A stretch of 64,000 nucleotides of DNA from Neopestalotiopsis rosae (taxonomy: Eukaryota; Ascomycota; Sordariomycetes; Amphisphaeriales; Sporocadaceae): assembly GCA_023078685.1 (NCBI GenBank), contig JALGAS010000005.1:2170001-2234000 (forward strand). The letters run 5' to 3'. The translations under genes were made by a program, and so were the position numbers. The notes beneath the pieces were generated by a model. It searched no databases. It saw only the letters and a program-made list of their open reading frames with translations, and was not told where the DNA came from. Below, in pieces: positions 1 through 10,184 of the stretch (positions are counted from its first letter, which is position 1; the number at the start of each line of letters is the position of its first letter).

Positions 1-416
1 GGCTCCCGCCCCTCAGCACTAGATTGTGACAGCCATGGTCACGCATGAAAGGGTGCAAAGAAATGATGATGTAGTAGAAGGCCAGACGACAGTGGTATGG
101 TGGTAGTATCTTGTTTAGAATAATCTTTAATGAAACTCACTTGAGCAATATTGGAAGTCCTTGATTATGTGCACGTACAATGAATGGTCGCTTTTCTCGG
201 GGCTCATACAGACAATAATTATCCTGCAATAACGAGTCATTGATAGAGAATGCAATTGAGTGCGGAAAGGAAAAGTGCTTTAATTTGACTATCTTATAAT
301 TTGTAGAAATGGAAAGAGTAGGAAAGAAAAAACGTAGTTCATATCGTCATGCGCTCGCATTGTTTCTGTTTAACTGTAGTGATCTAGGGCCGGCGGACAG
401 CTAAGAAACTCAAGTG
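1..416. other. Left edge, no gene recognised
   Basis: This is 3' flank of the terpene-synthase gene on the minus strand. I see no open frame with family-like protein sequence and no RNA gene. Any partner genes of the terpene synthase on this side would lie beyond the window. Confidence 0.5.
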
Positions 417-2103
417 TTACATCACCTCCTTCCTTTCATGTCGCAAGATTCTCACAGCCAGTGCTGTGGTCAGGCCGCGATTGCCAATTTTGACTCTCGT
501 CCTGCCCAAGCAGCAAAAGTGCCCGGCAGGCCAGCCACCATCCTCGTCTTGCAACGCCAACAATCTCTCCAGATCCCTCCTGTACAACTTGGGCTCCACT
601 GCGACCACCTGACAAGCAAAGAGGCGCAGGGCCAGAGCGAGTGGGTTCGTCGGCTCATTCAATCGGCCCTCGAGCTGCACCTTGATACCCTGTAGTCGAG
701 CGCGCAGTGCTTCCGAGCGCGTCTCCGAGTACAGCCGGGCCACAAAGTAGAGAAACGTCTCGGGCACCGTGTAATGCCTAGCACCATCCAGACAGGCATT
801 GTTGTCGAGACAGCTGACAACGTAGTCCTCAGTATTCTTCGCCGCGGGATGTGCGTCGTAGCCGAAGCGGTGAAACATGCGAAGAATGTTGCAGCAGACT
901 TCGGGCACGGTACGCGGCCGCTCGTCGTCAAAGTACGTCTGCATGATCCCATCGTGGTCCAGATTCTTGGCCATGACGTCCATGACGAGCTTTGGGTCAG
1001 TGGCCTTAGACAGGTATTCTTCAGGCATGGATAGGTAGGCCGTTGCCGTTGTGTCCGCATCTGGTGGAAAGTGGTGAGTTGTCATGATGGGTCCGTCGAT
1101 GAAGTAGTTCCAGAGACCATTCTTGACTTCAGGACCGACATAAGACGGATCATGCGAGACACCGTTTGATTGGCCATTGCCGTTCAATTTGGTTTTGCAA
1201 TGCTCTGAATGTTTCATGTCTATTCCCTGGGTCTTTCCATCAGGCCAGCGGAGATAAATGAGACTCTCGTCACCAGTCAGTTCCCAAATCATGTGTTGTG
1301 CAAAATTGTCCTTGAGAACCATTGATTCGTGGCCTTCAAAGACGCAATGATGATTCATGGCATTTGCTTTCAGGTATCTCTCTCCCCGTTCAAGGGGATC
1401 CTCGAGCAGGTTCCGCAAAGCACCACTGACGCTTTTCAGCGATTTGTTCACAAGAATCCCGTGCATACCCTTCGCTCGAGCAGAACAAATGTTTTCTGTG
1501 GTATCATCAATCATAATGATCTGATCTGGAGGTAGCCCGATTTCATGTATGACGTGATCGAAGAAGCATAAATCAGGTTTGCGCATGCCTTCAATGCCCG
1601 ACGCAAAGCACCTCTCGAACAAAGCCCAGGGAAGGTCCAGTCCCTGCGTGATCTCGAAATGCTCCTGATAATCATGAGTGATAGACCTTTTCGAAAACCA
1701 ATGTAACTTACACGAGAGATGTTGGACATGATGTAGAGCTTGAGGTCAGGGTATGAGCCTTTCAGATCCAGAATAGTGTTTGCCAGCTGTGTATTGACCG
1801 TCAAGGACAATTGGGATTCGTCAAGACCCTTCTTGACGATCGTTGGCTCCATACCAATCATTCCTGCAAACTCCTGTATCATACTTCAGTTAATCAGGTG
1901 TATTTCATTATACGTGGACAGACCTAGCGACATACCTTGCAAGCTTCATCCACAGTAGTGCTACCTCTCTCCAGCCTGTGCCAGGCCGTAGAGTTCATAA
2001 TAGTAGAGAATTGGGTTGATGCCACGGAGTTCATGACACTATGATCCCAATCTATCAACACCCCTCCGAGATCGAATACGAGAGCCTGGAATCTAGAAGT
2101 CAT
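417..2103 (-). CDS. HAD-like / class II terpene cyclase fusion, probable drimane-type sesquiterpene synthase
   Basis: Three exons, 2103-1936, 1873-1712 and 1664-417, give 525 aa. Both introns (62 and 47 nt) have good donors, and the frame is continuous. The N-terminal half is a HAD fold: motif I FDLGGVL (about residues 10-16), an SN motif II, Lys in GMRKPD as motif III, and IDDTTEN as motif IV (DDxxE, 163-167). The C-terminal half carries DADTT (312-316), the DxDTT variant of the class II terpene-cyclase acid motif, then helical repeat-like sequence with a QDEDGGW segment. DDxxE plus DxDTT in one HAD-like protein is the signature of the AstC/AncC-type fungal enzymes, which protonate and cyclise farnesyl diphosphate to drimane or albicanyl (di)phosphates. 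Family assignment is from memory; substrate and product are inference. The start Met immediately precedes the HAD motif I strand, as expected. No P450, phosphatase or transporter lies beside it inside the window. Confidence 0.8.
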
Positions 2104-3282
2104 GTCGGCTTGATGTTTGCGTGTTTATGCGAATAAAGAAAGAGAAGTATTGATGCACAAATAATCGGAATAACTAGAAATTATAAGCAATTAATACCTC
2201 TTTTTTCTTTGTGAATAACCATCCGTTCAGGTGAGGTCAATGAACGATCAGTTCGGTTACAGCGATTCACAAAAGCAGCATCGAAAAGTGATGTGACAGC
2301 TACGCCAAGCTTGCTCTGTCCATGATATCATCGCATGCGTGATGCAAGAATCCTCGTACATTTACTCCATTGGGATATTATATCAGATTATAGACCTCCT
2401 CACCGGATCTCGCTGAAGCCTGGAAGACACAGGCGTGTTGGAGTATTGCAGCGTGGGGTTGATCGTCACAACTAGTGATGCGCTGGGTATCACGGCTTGA
2501 CGCCGGGTAAGGCTGAGTATCTTTCCTGTGCTAGGTTAGACGACCGCTACGATGTGCTCAAGGCAAGAGGGATACTGAAGACCGGATTGGTTCCCGAATG
2601 AAAGGATTCAAGCTTGGCCTACCGATTACAGTCCTTGGCAACGGCGCCGCTCTGATATGCGGGATCTAGACTTGTAAATCATTGATCGCATCAACAGTCT
2701 TATTCCCGACTGCAAATTAATATGATAGTATAAAGGTACGTCAAAATTGGCTTCACAGTTGATAGGCAGGCCTCGCGATTGCAGCGTAGCATCGTGGCAC
2801 GCTCCGGATTGAATGATATTTGGAGTGAGCTTACATAAATTCAAGTCATACTGAATTTCCCCTTCGATTCAATCAATTGTGATGCAGATACCAAAGACAC
2901 TCGTAACTTGGACTTTGAAGGCGTGTACCTGTCAGTCGGACTTACACGAGTCATAATCCATGCTGATGAACGTCGAACGTTGGCCGCCCCCTCATGCCTC
3001 TGCCCATTGGCATAACACCAACTACATGTCTGCATTAGACGGGATATGCATTTCAGCTCACATTGGCAGATATGACTTCTTGAGTGGTATTGGCTCCCCC
3101 GTGATGGTGTTCCACGCCCAGGCGACATGTGCATGGTTCTCATCTCTTGCTCGGCTCTAGGAACCATGGGGACTGGTATTAGGACGGTATGATCCCTTGT
3201 CGGCCGTGTTCCAAGAGACCGCAAAACTCATGTCGACGGCCATGGTCGTTCAGTCAAAGAACCTTCATATTACCTTCGGCCT
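2104..3282. other. Intergenic, no supported gene
   Basis: About 1.2 kb between the 5' end of the terpene synthase (minus) and the 3' end of the acetyltransferase (minus). It should hold the terpene synthase promoter. Open frames here are short and have no recognisable domain. Confidence 0.45.
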
Positions 3283-4095
3283 TCATGTGACTGATTTGCT
3301 CATGATCACATAGTCAGAACCGACCTCCCTGCCATCCCGGAATACTCTCGGTTTCGGGGATATTTCATCAACCTCGAAGCCCAGCTTTTTATAGAAATCA
3401 AAGGCGTCAGAGTTCTGCACAAAGCATGTTAACATGACCTTGTTCACAGTTGGAGTATGTTTTGCCACTCTTTCGAGAAAGCTCATGAGATGCCTCCCGA
3501 GCCCGGTTCTGGTTGTACATGTTAGCGACTGCCGAGCCTCCAATCTCTTCTTCTGGGGGTGGAACGACCATCAAACCGGGCGAAGAACTTACCCCCTCAG
3601 TTCTGGCTTCAAGTGAACCTCGTAACAATAAATGACTGGCTGGAACTCTTCATATGTAGGCATGAGCGAGGTGAAGCCGCGAATCTCGCCTTCGGCGTCC
3701 CTGACGATGATGTATCTCAGCTCTGACGACTTCATCTCGCCCAATTTACTCCTCGGCTTCCACCCCTTGGACGAAGACTTGTAGTGCGTCTTGCTCGTCT
3801 CTTCTATCAGAGCCAAGCACGTTTTGAGGTCCTCCAGGTTCACATTTTGCACCGAAGTGAGGGAGATCGAGTATGTTGCTGGCCTATGGGGGTGGGTCCA
3901 CTGTGTCCATCCCTCACTGTCGCGCTTTCGTCAGCACATTGTGGCAACGTTTCGGCACCACATCACTTGTCGCGACTGGATGTTGCCCAGTCTTTGCTCT
4001 CCGTACCTTGGCTTCAAGTGCTCCTGAATGAAGGCTTCATCGGTTTTCAGATTTGTCTTCTCAATGGGATCTTCATCCCTGCCGGAAGAACCCAT
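3283..4095 (-). CDS. naa40: N-alpha-acetyltransferase 40 (NatD/Nat4), histone H4/H2A N-terminal acetyltransferase
   Basis: Exons 4095-4007, 3883-3593 and 3508-3283 give 201 aa. The protein has a GNAT fold. The acetyl-CoA loop RGTGLGRHLM is created exactly by joining exons 2 and 3. The preceding strand PVIYCYEVHL and the following VMLTCFVQNSDAF...YKKLGF match the NAA40 family closely, as does the WKPRSKLGEMK segment. The family acetylates the alpha-amino group of histones H4 and H2A at Ser1. Start choice: 4095 has a good context (CAAAATGG); an open frame continues upstream with further Met codons to 4155, so a slightly longer N-terminus is possible. Introns are 123 and 84 nt. It is divergent from the LYRM2-like gene, sharing about 400 bp of upstream DNA. 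Confidence 0.88.
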
Positions 4096-4494
4096 TTTGT
4101 CAAGTGTGTGATATATGGACGCCAATCCGCGAAACAAGATCATTTGTTGCTGCAATTATCGCATAGAGAGTCGGCCCAATAAGAGGGTGAGCACGGTTGA
4201 GCACAACGCCAGGATGAATATGGGAGGAAGTATGACTGGCACCAACACTTGACGGCGCGCATACAAAGTCTAGTGGTAGGCATTCCCCAAAGGCCGGGGG
4301 GCCTTGCAGCAGTGCAGCCAGTGCATTGACTAGCCCCTCGCTAGATCGATCTTCTTGGTTTAAGGCATAAGGGTCTACTCAAAATATTCCCATTGAGGTC
4401 ATCGAAACGAAAGCATTGTCAAGTGGCCATGTTTCACCCAGCATCAATTTCAGACCAATTCGATGCGGTGACCATATTTGAAGGTTGATTTCAA

Positions 4495-4941
4495 ATGAGC
4501 TCTCTGAGCATGTTCAGGCCGTTGTGGTCCCCGGCCCGTCACTTTGCGACCGAGGCAAAGAGGACGACCAGACTCGGCAAGGCATTGAGTCTGGATCATG
4601 TAAGTCGCTACGTGTATATAATCACCAATAGAGAGTTTGCTTATTAACATCTTTTCCAGTTCCTGCAGCGAGGGCGAGTCCTGTCGCTCTACCGGACCAT
4701 CCTGCGCGGCACCAAGAGAATTGGCGATCCGGGCACTCGGTCAGAAACTCGCGGCTTCGCCCGTGCCGAGTTTGAGCGTCACCGCGGTGTGACGGACCTG
4801 GTAGGTCAATGCCTATGGCAGCTGGATCTCTCGAATATTTTCATTGGAGGCTAATATTTAAATCAGGCTCATATCAGATATCTACTTTCGACAGGCAAGA
4901 CGGAGTGGGAGACCATGGAGAGGTATATTGAGGGCATGTAG
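4495..4941 (+). CDS. LYR motif protein, LYRM2-like mitochondrial assembly factor
   Basis: This small three-exon gene is easily missed. Exons 4495-4599, 4660-4800 and 4867-4941 give 106 aa, with both junctions in phase 0 and consensus splice sites. The N-terminal 20 residues are Ser/Arg-rich without acidic residues until FATEAK, which suits a mitochondrial presequence. The core reads LDHFLQRGRVLSLYRTILR, containing the L-Y-R triad, followed by FARAEFERHRGVTDL and IRYLLSTGKTEWETMERYI. These blocks match LYRM2-type Complex1_LYR proteins, small factors that partner with acyl-ACP and assist respiratory-complex or Fe-S assembly in the matrix. Family membership is strong; the exact client is not shown by sequence. 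It is convergent with the bL36m gene downstream and divergent from naa40. Confidence 0.9.
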
Positions 4942-5213
4942 TCCTAATCGAATCACGACCGGGCCTCTCATGCAAAACGCCTAATCAATCCTTGTCCACG
5001 CCAGTGGCACGTCTTGTATTTTTCCCGTTTACCATGGCTTTGTGCCGGGCAACATGGTCCAGGCTGTATCTTGTACAGATGTGATATAGTAGTAGTACAT
5101 TGCGCGATGGAGGGAAAAACCGTCCCTCTCGCTTCTAGCATTGCTCGGCGTCTTTAGAATCATACACATATTGAGGAAAAGGCGACTCGACTCGATCTAA
5201 CTCATCCAATCCT

Positions 5214-5711
5214 CTATCCTTGTCGTTGCTTGTGTCTCGGGTTCGCGCTGCAAATAATGTAGATATAGCCTCGGTGCCTCTTGTTTGCCTTCCTTCGCAC
5301 GACCTGATACGAATCGGTTCATGTTAGCCCAGTGCCCCTAGATCACATCCTGCTTGTCTGGAAGGGAACTACTGCCGCCACAGAGACAGCCCAAGGGAAA
5401 ACACGTACCTTGCAGTGCTCGCACCGCCTCTTGACCGAACTGTGTACCTTCATGCCCCTCGTCTGCTGCTGGATCTTGGGCTGCAGGGCCTTGGCGGCCG
5501 TGGTAGCGACGGTGCTGCCAATTGTCTTGGGTCTCATGGTCGCGCGCGTGATGACTTGCGACATGGCGCGGACAGGCTGCTGTCGGGTACTGGGACGGAG
5601 CATCATGCTGGTCCTCGTGGTGGCGGCGGCGCCGGCGGTGGTTGCGGACTTGCACGAGTGGTGACCGAGCGACAACGTGCGCATGGACGAGAGGAGCGAC
5701 GAAGTCGCCAT
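5214..5711 (-). CDS. rtc6: Mitochondrial large-subunit ribosomal protein bL36m
   Basis: Two exons, 5711-5409 and 5303-5214, give 130 aa. Residues 1-86 form a Ser/Thr/Arg/Ala-rich, acid-poor leader typical of a mitochondrial targeting sequence. The mature domain starts at MKVHSSVKRRCEHCK and, after the 105-nt intron, continues VVRRKANKRHRG and then ICSANPRHKQRQG. This carries the zinc-ribbon ligands of bacterial L36 (C-x2-C, then Cys, then His in PRHKQRQG). It is a structural component of the mitoribosomal large subunit near the peptidyl-transferase region. The second exon is only 29 codons. The yeast orthologue is RTC6. Confidence 0.92.
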
Positions 5712-6243
5712 CTTGGATGACCTCGATATCGAAGGACCGCACATTTTGGACGATTGTTTGGGTGCGAGGCAAGTCGTTGAAATGCGATGGCGAGCAAAAG
5801 GGACTGTCACGCACCTGTAGCTCAAGTCGGTAGCAATGCTAGGCTCGCGGATTGGGTGGATGCATTTTTTCGGGAAAAAACCGGGGTCGATTTTTAGCAT
5901 GGTCCGGCGACTGCAGGCGCAATACATGGACCAGAGGGTCGGTACCTTGGCTAAACACATTACGCAACCCAGCAAGATCATAGACAATCTGGTAAAAAAA
6001 AAAAAACACACAAAGATTAAGATAAGTATAGTAGATAAAATGAAATGCCTAACAAGAAGCGTTTTAATATCTACAGTATTATTGGTATACTTCAACCTAA
6101 AATGTGTTTTGTAGTGACCAGTCGACCTCTACCAGATTTGCCGAATGGAATACGGCCAAAGTATATGATGCAACATGTTTTAAGCCAAACCCAGCGCCTC
6201 ATTCGCCTGACAAGAAATTCGCTTCCATACCAACTTATCAGTC
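5712..6243. other. Intergenic, A-tract
   Basis: This 530-nt gap lies between bL36m and ilv1, both on the minus strand, and holds the bL36m 5' region and the ilv1 3' region. A run of 14-15 A residues lies near 5994-6007. No further gene is supported. Confidence 0.5.
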
Positions 6244-8011
6244 CTACGACCTGAGGAAAGTCTTGAAGGCAGGACTTTCGGTGCAATCCTGCCATGGGTA
6301 TCCGATCTGTTTCAAGAACCCTTCGAGCTGGCCCAGCTCGGCAGCTGGGCATTGAATACCAGCAATGATCTTGCCTACATCACTGCCGCCATTTCTATAC
6401 TGGAACAGACTGATGTTGTACTGAGTGCGCAGAGTGTTCAAGAACTTTTGGAGGGCTCCGGGCCGCTCAGGGAACGTGAACATGTAGACACGTTCATCTG
6501 GCACGTCAGAACGTCCACCAACGAGGTAGCGGATGTGCGATTTTGCCAATTCATCGCCAGACAGATCTGTAGCCGTCATTCCTGATACATTGATACGCTC
6601 CAGCAATGTCGAGAGCTCGGTCACTCGTTGAGTTGCCGGTGCTGTCAAGGATATACCGACGAGCACATTAGCGACCTCGTTTGTAGCATATCGGTAAGAG
6701 AACTCAGTGACGGCATGCGGCATGATGTTCTCAATGAGCTCGGAGAAAGCACCTGGCTTCTCAGGAATACGAACGGACAGGAGGGCCTCCTTGCCCTCTC
6801 CCAGAGTAGCGCGCTCAGCAACGAAGCGCAGACGATCAAAGTTCATGTTGGCGCCGCTCGTAACAGCGATCATTGTTCTGCTGGGGTCGCTGGAAGGATT
6901 GTTCTTGACATATTTCTTGAGACCGGCCAAAGCTAGAGCGCCAGCAGGTTCGACAATAGATCGAGTGTCCTCGAACACGTCCTTGATAGCTGCACAAGTC
7001 TCGTCCGTGGTGACCTGTACAACCTCGTCGACGACCTCTTGGCAGATGCGGAAAGTCTCCTCTCCTACCGTCTTCACGGCAGCACCATCGGCGAACAGTC
7101 CAACTTCCTTGAGGAAGACCCTCTCTCCCTTTGCCAGAGACTGTACCATGGCGTTGGCGTCTTCGGCTTCAACACCAATGATCTTCACGTGGGGCGCCAC
7201 GCGCTTGATGAAGACACCAATGCCGGCAATGAGACCTCCACCTCCTACGCAGCAGAAGATGGCCTCAACTTTGGAAAGGTTTGTATCCGAGATCAGCTCC
7301 AATCCGATGGTGCCTTGACCAGCGATGACGTATGGATCGTCGAACGGCGGGATGTTGATAAGCCCGTGGCTCTTCTCGAGTCGAACGCACTCCTCCTTGG
7401 CAGCGTCAAAGTCGGCGCCATGCAGAACCACCGTTCCACCCATGCGCGAGACATTATGATGCTTGATGCTTGGTGTTCCTTGGGGCATGACAATGGTGGC
7501 TGGAATCTTCAACTTTCGTGCAGAGTAGGCAACTCCCTGAGCATGGTTACCGGCACTGCAGGCAATGACACCCTTCCAGCTCTGCTCCGGGTCCAAGTGG
7601 GCCATCTTGTTGTATGCGCCGCGCAGCTTGAAGCTGAATACCGGCTGTTCATCTTCACGCTTGAGAAGAACATTGCATTCGAGTCGTTTCGAGATGTTCG
7701 TGGCGGGTGTGAGGGAGGTTCTCTTGCAGGCTTCGTACACTCTCGAGTTCAGGATCATGCCCACGTACTATAAATTGTCAATGTTTGTTCCTCTAGAAGT
7801 CAGCTAGCTGTCTCACGTCGGGGTGCCCATTGGGCAGGAGCAATTCGTCGGGAACAAGTTGCTTAATGCGTGCTTGTTTGCGGTCCGATGGCGGCGACGG
7901 GTTGGCGCTGTACTCGGTCAGAGAGAGACCGGACAGGGACGGCGTTCGCCTTCCATTGGTCTGTTTCTGGCCATTGACGCCGTTGACGACTGGATCTTCG
8001 CTCGTAGACAT
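6244..8011 (-). CDS. ilv1: Threonine deaminase (L-threonine ammonia-lyase), biosynthetic
   Basis: Exons 8011-7817 and 7767-6244 give 572 aa, close to the usual length of fungal Ilv1. It converts threonine to 2-oxobutanoate, the committed step of isoleucine synthesis, in mitochondria. The PLP lysine lies in [11 protein letters not shown] (Lys112), with [10 protein letters not shown] after it and the glycine-rich phosphate cradle GGGGLIAG at 240-247. Two C-terminal ACT-like regulatory modules begin near 395 ([10 protein letters not shown]) and 492 ([13 protein letters not shown]), as in the isoleucine-inhibited form. The first exon encodes a Ser/Pro-rich leader followed by [14 protein letters not shown]; the 49-nt intron is in phase 0. 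The leader is not a textbook amphipathic presequence. It is divergent from rcf1 with about 660 bp between starts. Confidence 0.95.
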
Positions 8012-8668
8012 CTTGAGTGAAAATGTCTGGCTTGGTCAATTTGGATCACCGCCTCTTCTGTTGCTGTTAGTGGTAAACAAATGACTGCGACTGGCTACGT
8101 AGTTTATGGTTATAAGGGAAAATTTTGGTGGGGCACTTGACTCAAGCTGTCTGCTGAGCCGATTTGCGGCCAATTTTCATCATGCTAACTGCAAGGTCCC
8201 TGCAGTCCAGTGCCAGTACAGTCAGAGTCTGTACCTGACTTGGGCAGAGGACTCATACAGATAAGTCATTGATTTGCAACATTGCGATAATCAGGTGGGA
8301 AACCTCTCTCTACCATTTGCATGGTTATATGGTCTATAGATAGTCCTTTGGTGCTATGATCTCATATAGCCAATTATGAAGAACACAATTGTATTGAATA
8401 GTCGTCGACTGGAACATGGCACATTTAATGGGAGGGGCAGTGGTAAGTGCTGCCTTATCTTAGCGCGACATTCAGCTCACGGAAACCTCTTATCGGAGCT
8501 CGAAGCTCATGGCGTTCTGGAACTGTTCCGCTGGTAATCCATGTCATCATTGAAACTTTGCGGCTCATTCGATTGCCATCTTTAATAGCGACGCAACGGA
8601 ACACACGGGCAGCCCACAACAACCACGACCGGCATCCGACCATATCTCTCCCAAAACGACTACCTACC
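8012..8668. other. Shared upstream region of ilv1 and rcf1
   Basis: Bidirectional intergenic region between two divergent genes. It contains TGACTC/GAGTCA-like half-sites (for example TTGACTCAAG around 8138-8147), which resemble Gcn4/CpcA sites of amino-acid cross-pathway control and would fit ilv1 regulation. That link is inference from the motif alone. Confidence 0.4.
8138..8147. promoter_or_regulatory. Candidate CpcA/Gcn4 element upstream of ilv1
   Basis: The sequence TTGACTCAAG contains the palindromic core TGACTCA bound by Gcn4/CpcA-type bZIP activators. It lies about 130 bp upstream of the ilv1 start codon, a reasonable position for general amino-acid control of an isoleucine gene. It is a single motif and could occur by chance. 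Confidence 0.45.
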
Positions 8669-9450
8669 ATGGCCGACGACAGACCCATGCCCTCGTCGTT
8701 TGACGACAACCAGTATGTTACACCGGAGCTATAGACGCCAATTGCCCGCAGCTCACTAGTGATTGCATTCAGGGAGTACCAAGAGACCGGAGCCCAGAAG
8801 GTTGCTCGCAAGCTGAAGGAAGAGCCTCTCGTACCGTTAGGTGAGCAAGGCCGGAATATTACCCACATCCGAGGTCGAAGCAATGCCTAATCCGACCTGG
8901 TTATATAGGAACCATCTTGACCTGCGCCGCTTTGTACAATGCATGGCGCGCCATGCGCAAGGGCGATCACGCCCAGGTTCAGCGCATGTTCCGCGCCCGT
9001 ATCGGAGCCCAGGCATTCACTGTATGCGCGATCGTCGCCGGAGGAGCATACTATGGCGCCGACCGCGAGAAGAGAAAGGAGCTCATCAAGCTCGAGGCAC
9101 AGAAGCGCGCTGAGGAGCGCCACCAGAAGTGGTTGCACGAACTCGAGGTCCGAGACGAGGAGGAGAAACTGCTCAAGGAGCATCTGAAGAGGAGAAAGGA
9201 GCGTGTCCAGGCCAAGAAAATTGAAGAAGCGGAGCATGCCGCACGTGATAGTGCCGAGGCAGCGACAGCAGCCACAGCCGCTACGACAGAGGTCGTAGAT
9301 GGCAAGACTTCTCCGGACGATAAAAAGCAAGAATCAAGTGTGCTGGGTGCATTGTCCAATGCTGGTGGGTGGTTTGGCACAGGAAAAGGGCCCGAATCGA
9401 AACCAGAGGAAAAGCCAGCGGACAAGCCAGCGGCGGAAAGCAAGAAATGA
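8669..9450 (+). CDS. rcf1: Respiratory supercomplex factor 1 (HIG1 domain)
   Basis: Exons 8669-8712, 8773-8840 and 8909-9450 give 217 aa. It is an inner mitochondrial membrane protein that helps associate complexes III and IV. The HIG1 domain has two membrane segments, about residues 38-53 and 70-87, separated by a loop with the conserved QRMFRARIGAQ motif. The EPLVPLG stretch just before TM1 is also typical; it is completed only when exons 2 and 3 are joined. The C-terminal half is a charged Lys/Glu/Arg coiled-coil-like region and then a Lys/Pro/Glu-rich tail, longer than in yeast but common in filamentous fungi. The 60- and 68-nt introns have canonical borders. Confidence 0.93.
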
Positions 9451-10184
9451 GTTGCATTTTGCCTAGAGGGCCTCGCTGCTGATTCCAAAAGTATTGTACT
9501 ATTTTGAAATGGGTTGATGACACGGACTGATTTTCCTACGGTGTCGACAATATTGTACATCACTACTCTGTATATACGTCGCAGGGCTCAAGCTGTCTTT
9601 TTGAGTCCTCAATGTGATTAACCATGTTGGTTTGAATTCATTACATGACTATATGATGATCGATCTGGTATTGAATAACTGAATTAAAAACGTGTCTTGG
9701 TAAGCCAAAGTTCGGTATCGTATTTGAATTTATAGTGACCTCGCGCATACCAATCTTGACAGACGGATTAGATGGGAGTCTCAAATCCATTTCCGTTGGA
9801 ACGAAGGAAACTCATATTCGAGGTTCCTGCCAATAGTATCAGGGGAATTGACGTTGTCCAGAAAGAGAGCTTGAAAGATCTGTCTGGTTTATACGCATTA
9901 TTGCACATGCCAGGACCAAATGCCTGCACGTGTATCCATGGATACACCCGAACGCCCAGTGCGGGACCCTCTCCGGGGCCTTTGGTGGTCCAACGTCCCT
10001 GACGATCAGTTGCATTAGTGGCGTTACGTCACGAACGTTAGTGGGCGCATTCGTGCCGCTGAGACATCCCACCTTAGCATAACATAAGATTCATGCCATC
10101 AAGAGCAACGGATTTTCCCCAACGAAGCGTTCGTCCATCACGACTGATTTGTATGCGCTTCACTTCCATGGCTATCACAGCACG
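9451..10184. other. Intergenic rcf1-rtc5, no supported gene
   Basis: About 730 nt holding the rcf1 3' end and the rtc5 promoter. It is moderately AT-rich near 9540-9740. The open frames are short and unrecognised. Confidence 0.5.

Noticed and set aside
2841..3224. Minus-strand 127-codon frame near the terpene synthase
   Set aside because: Composition is not protein-like and there is no recognisable domain; considered chance.
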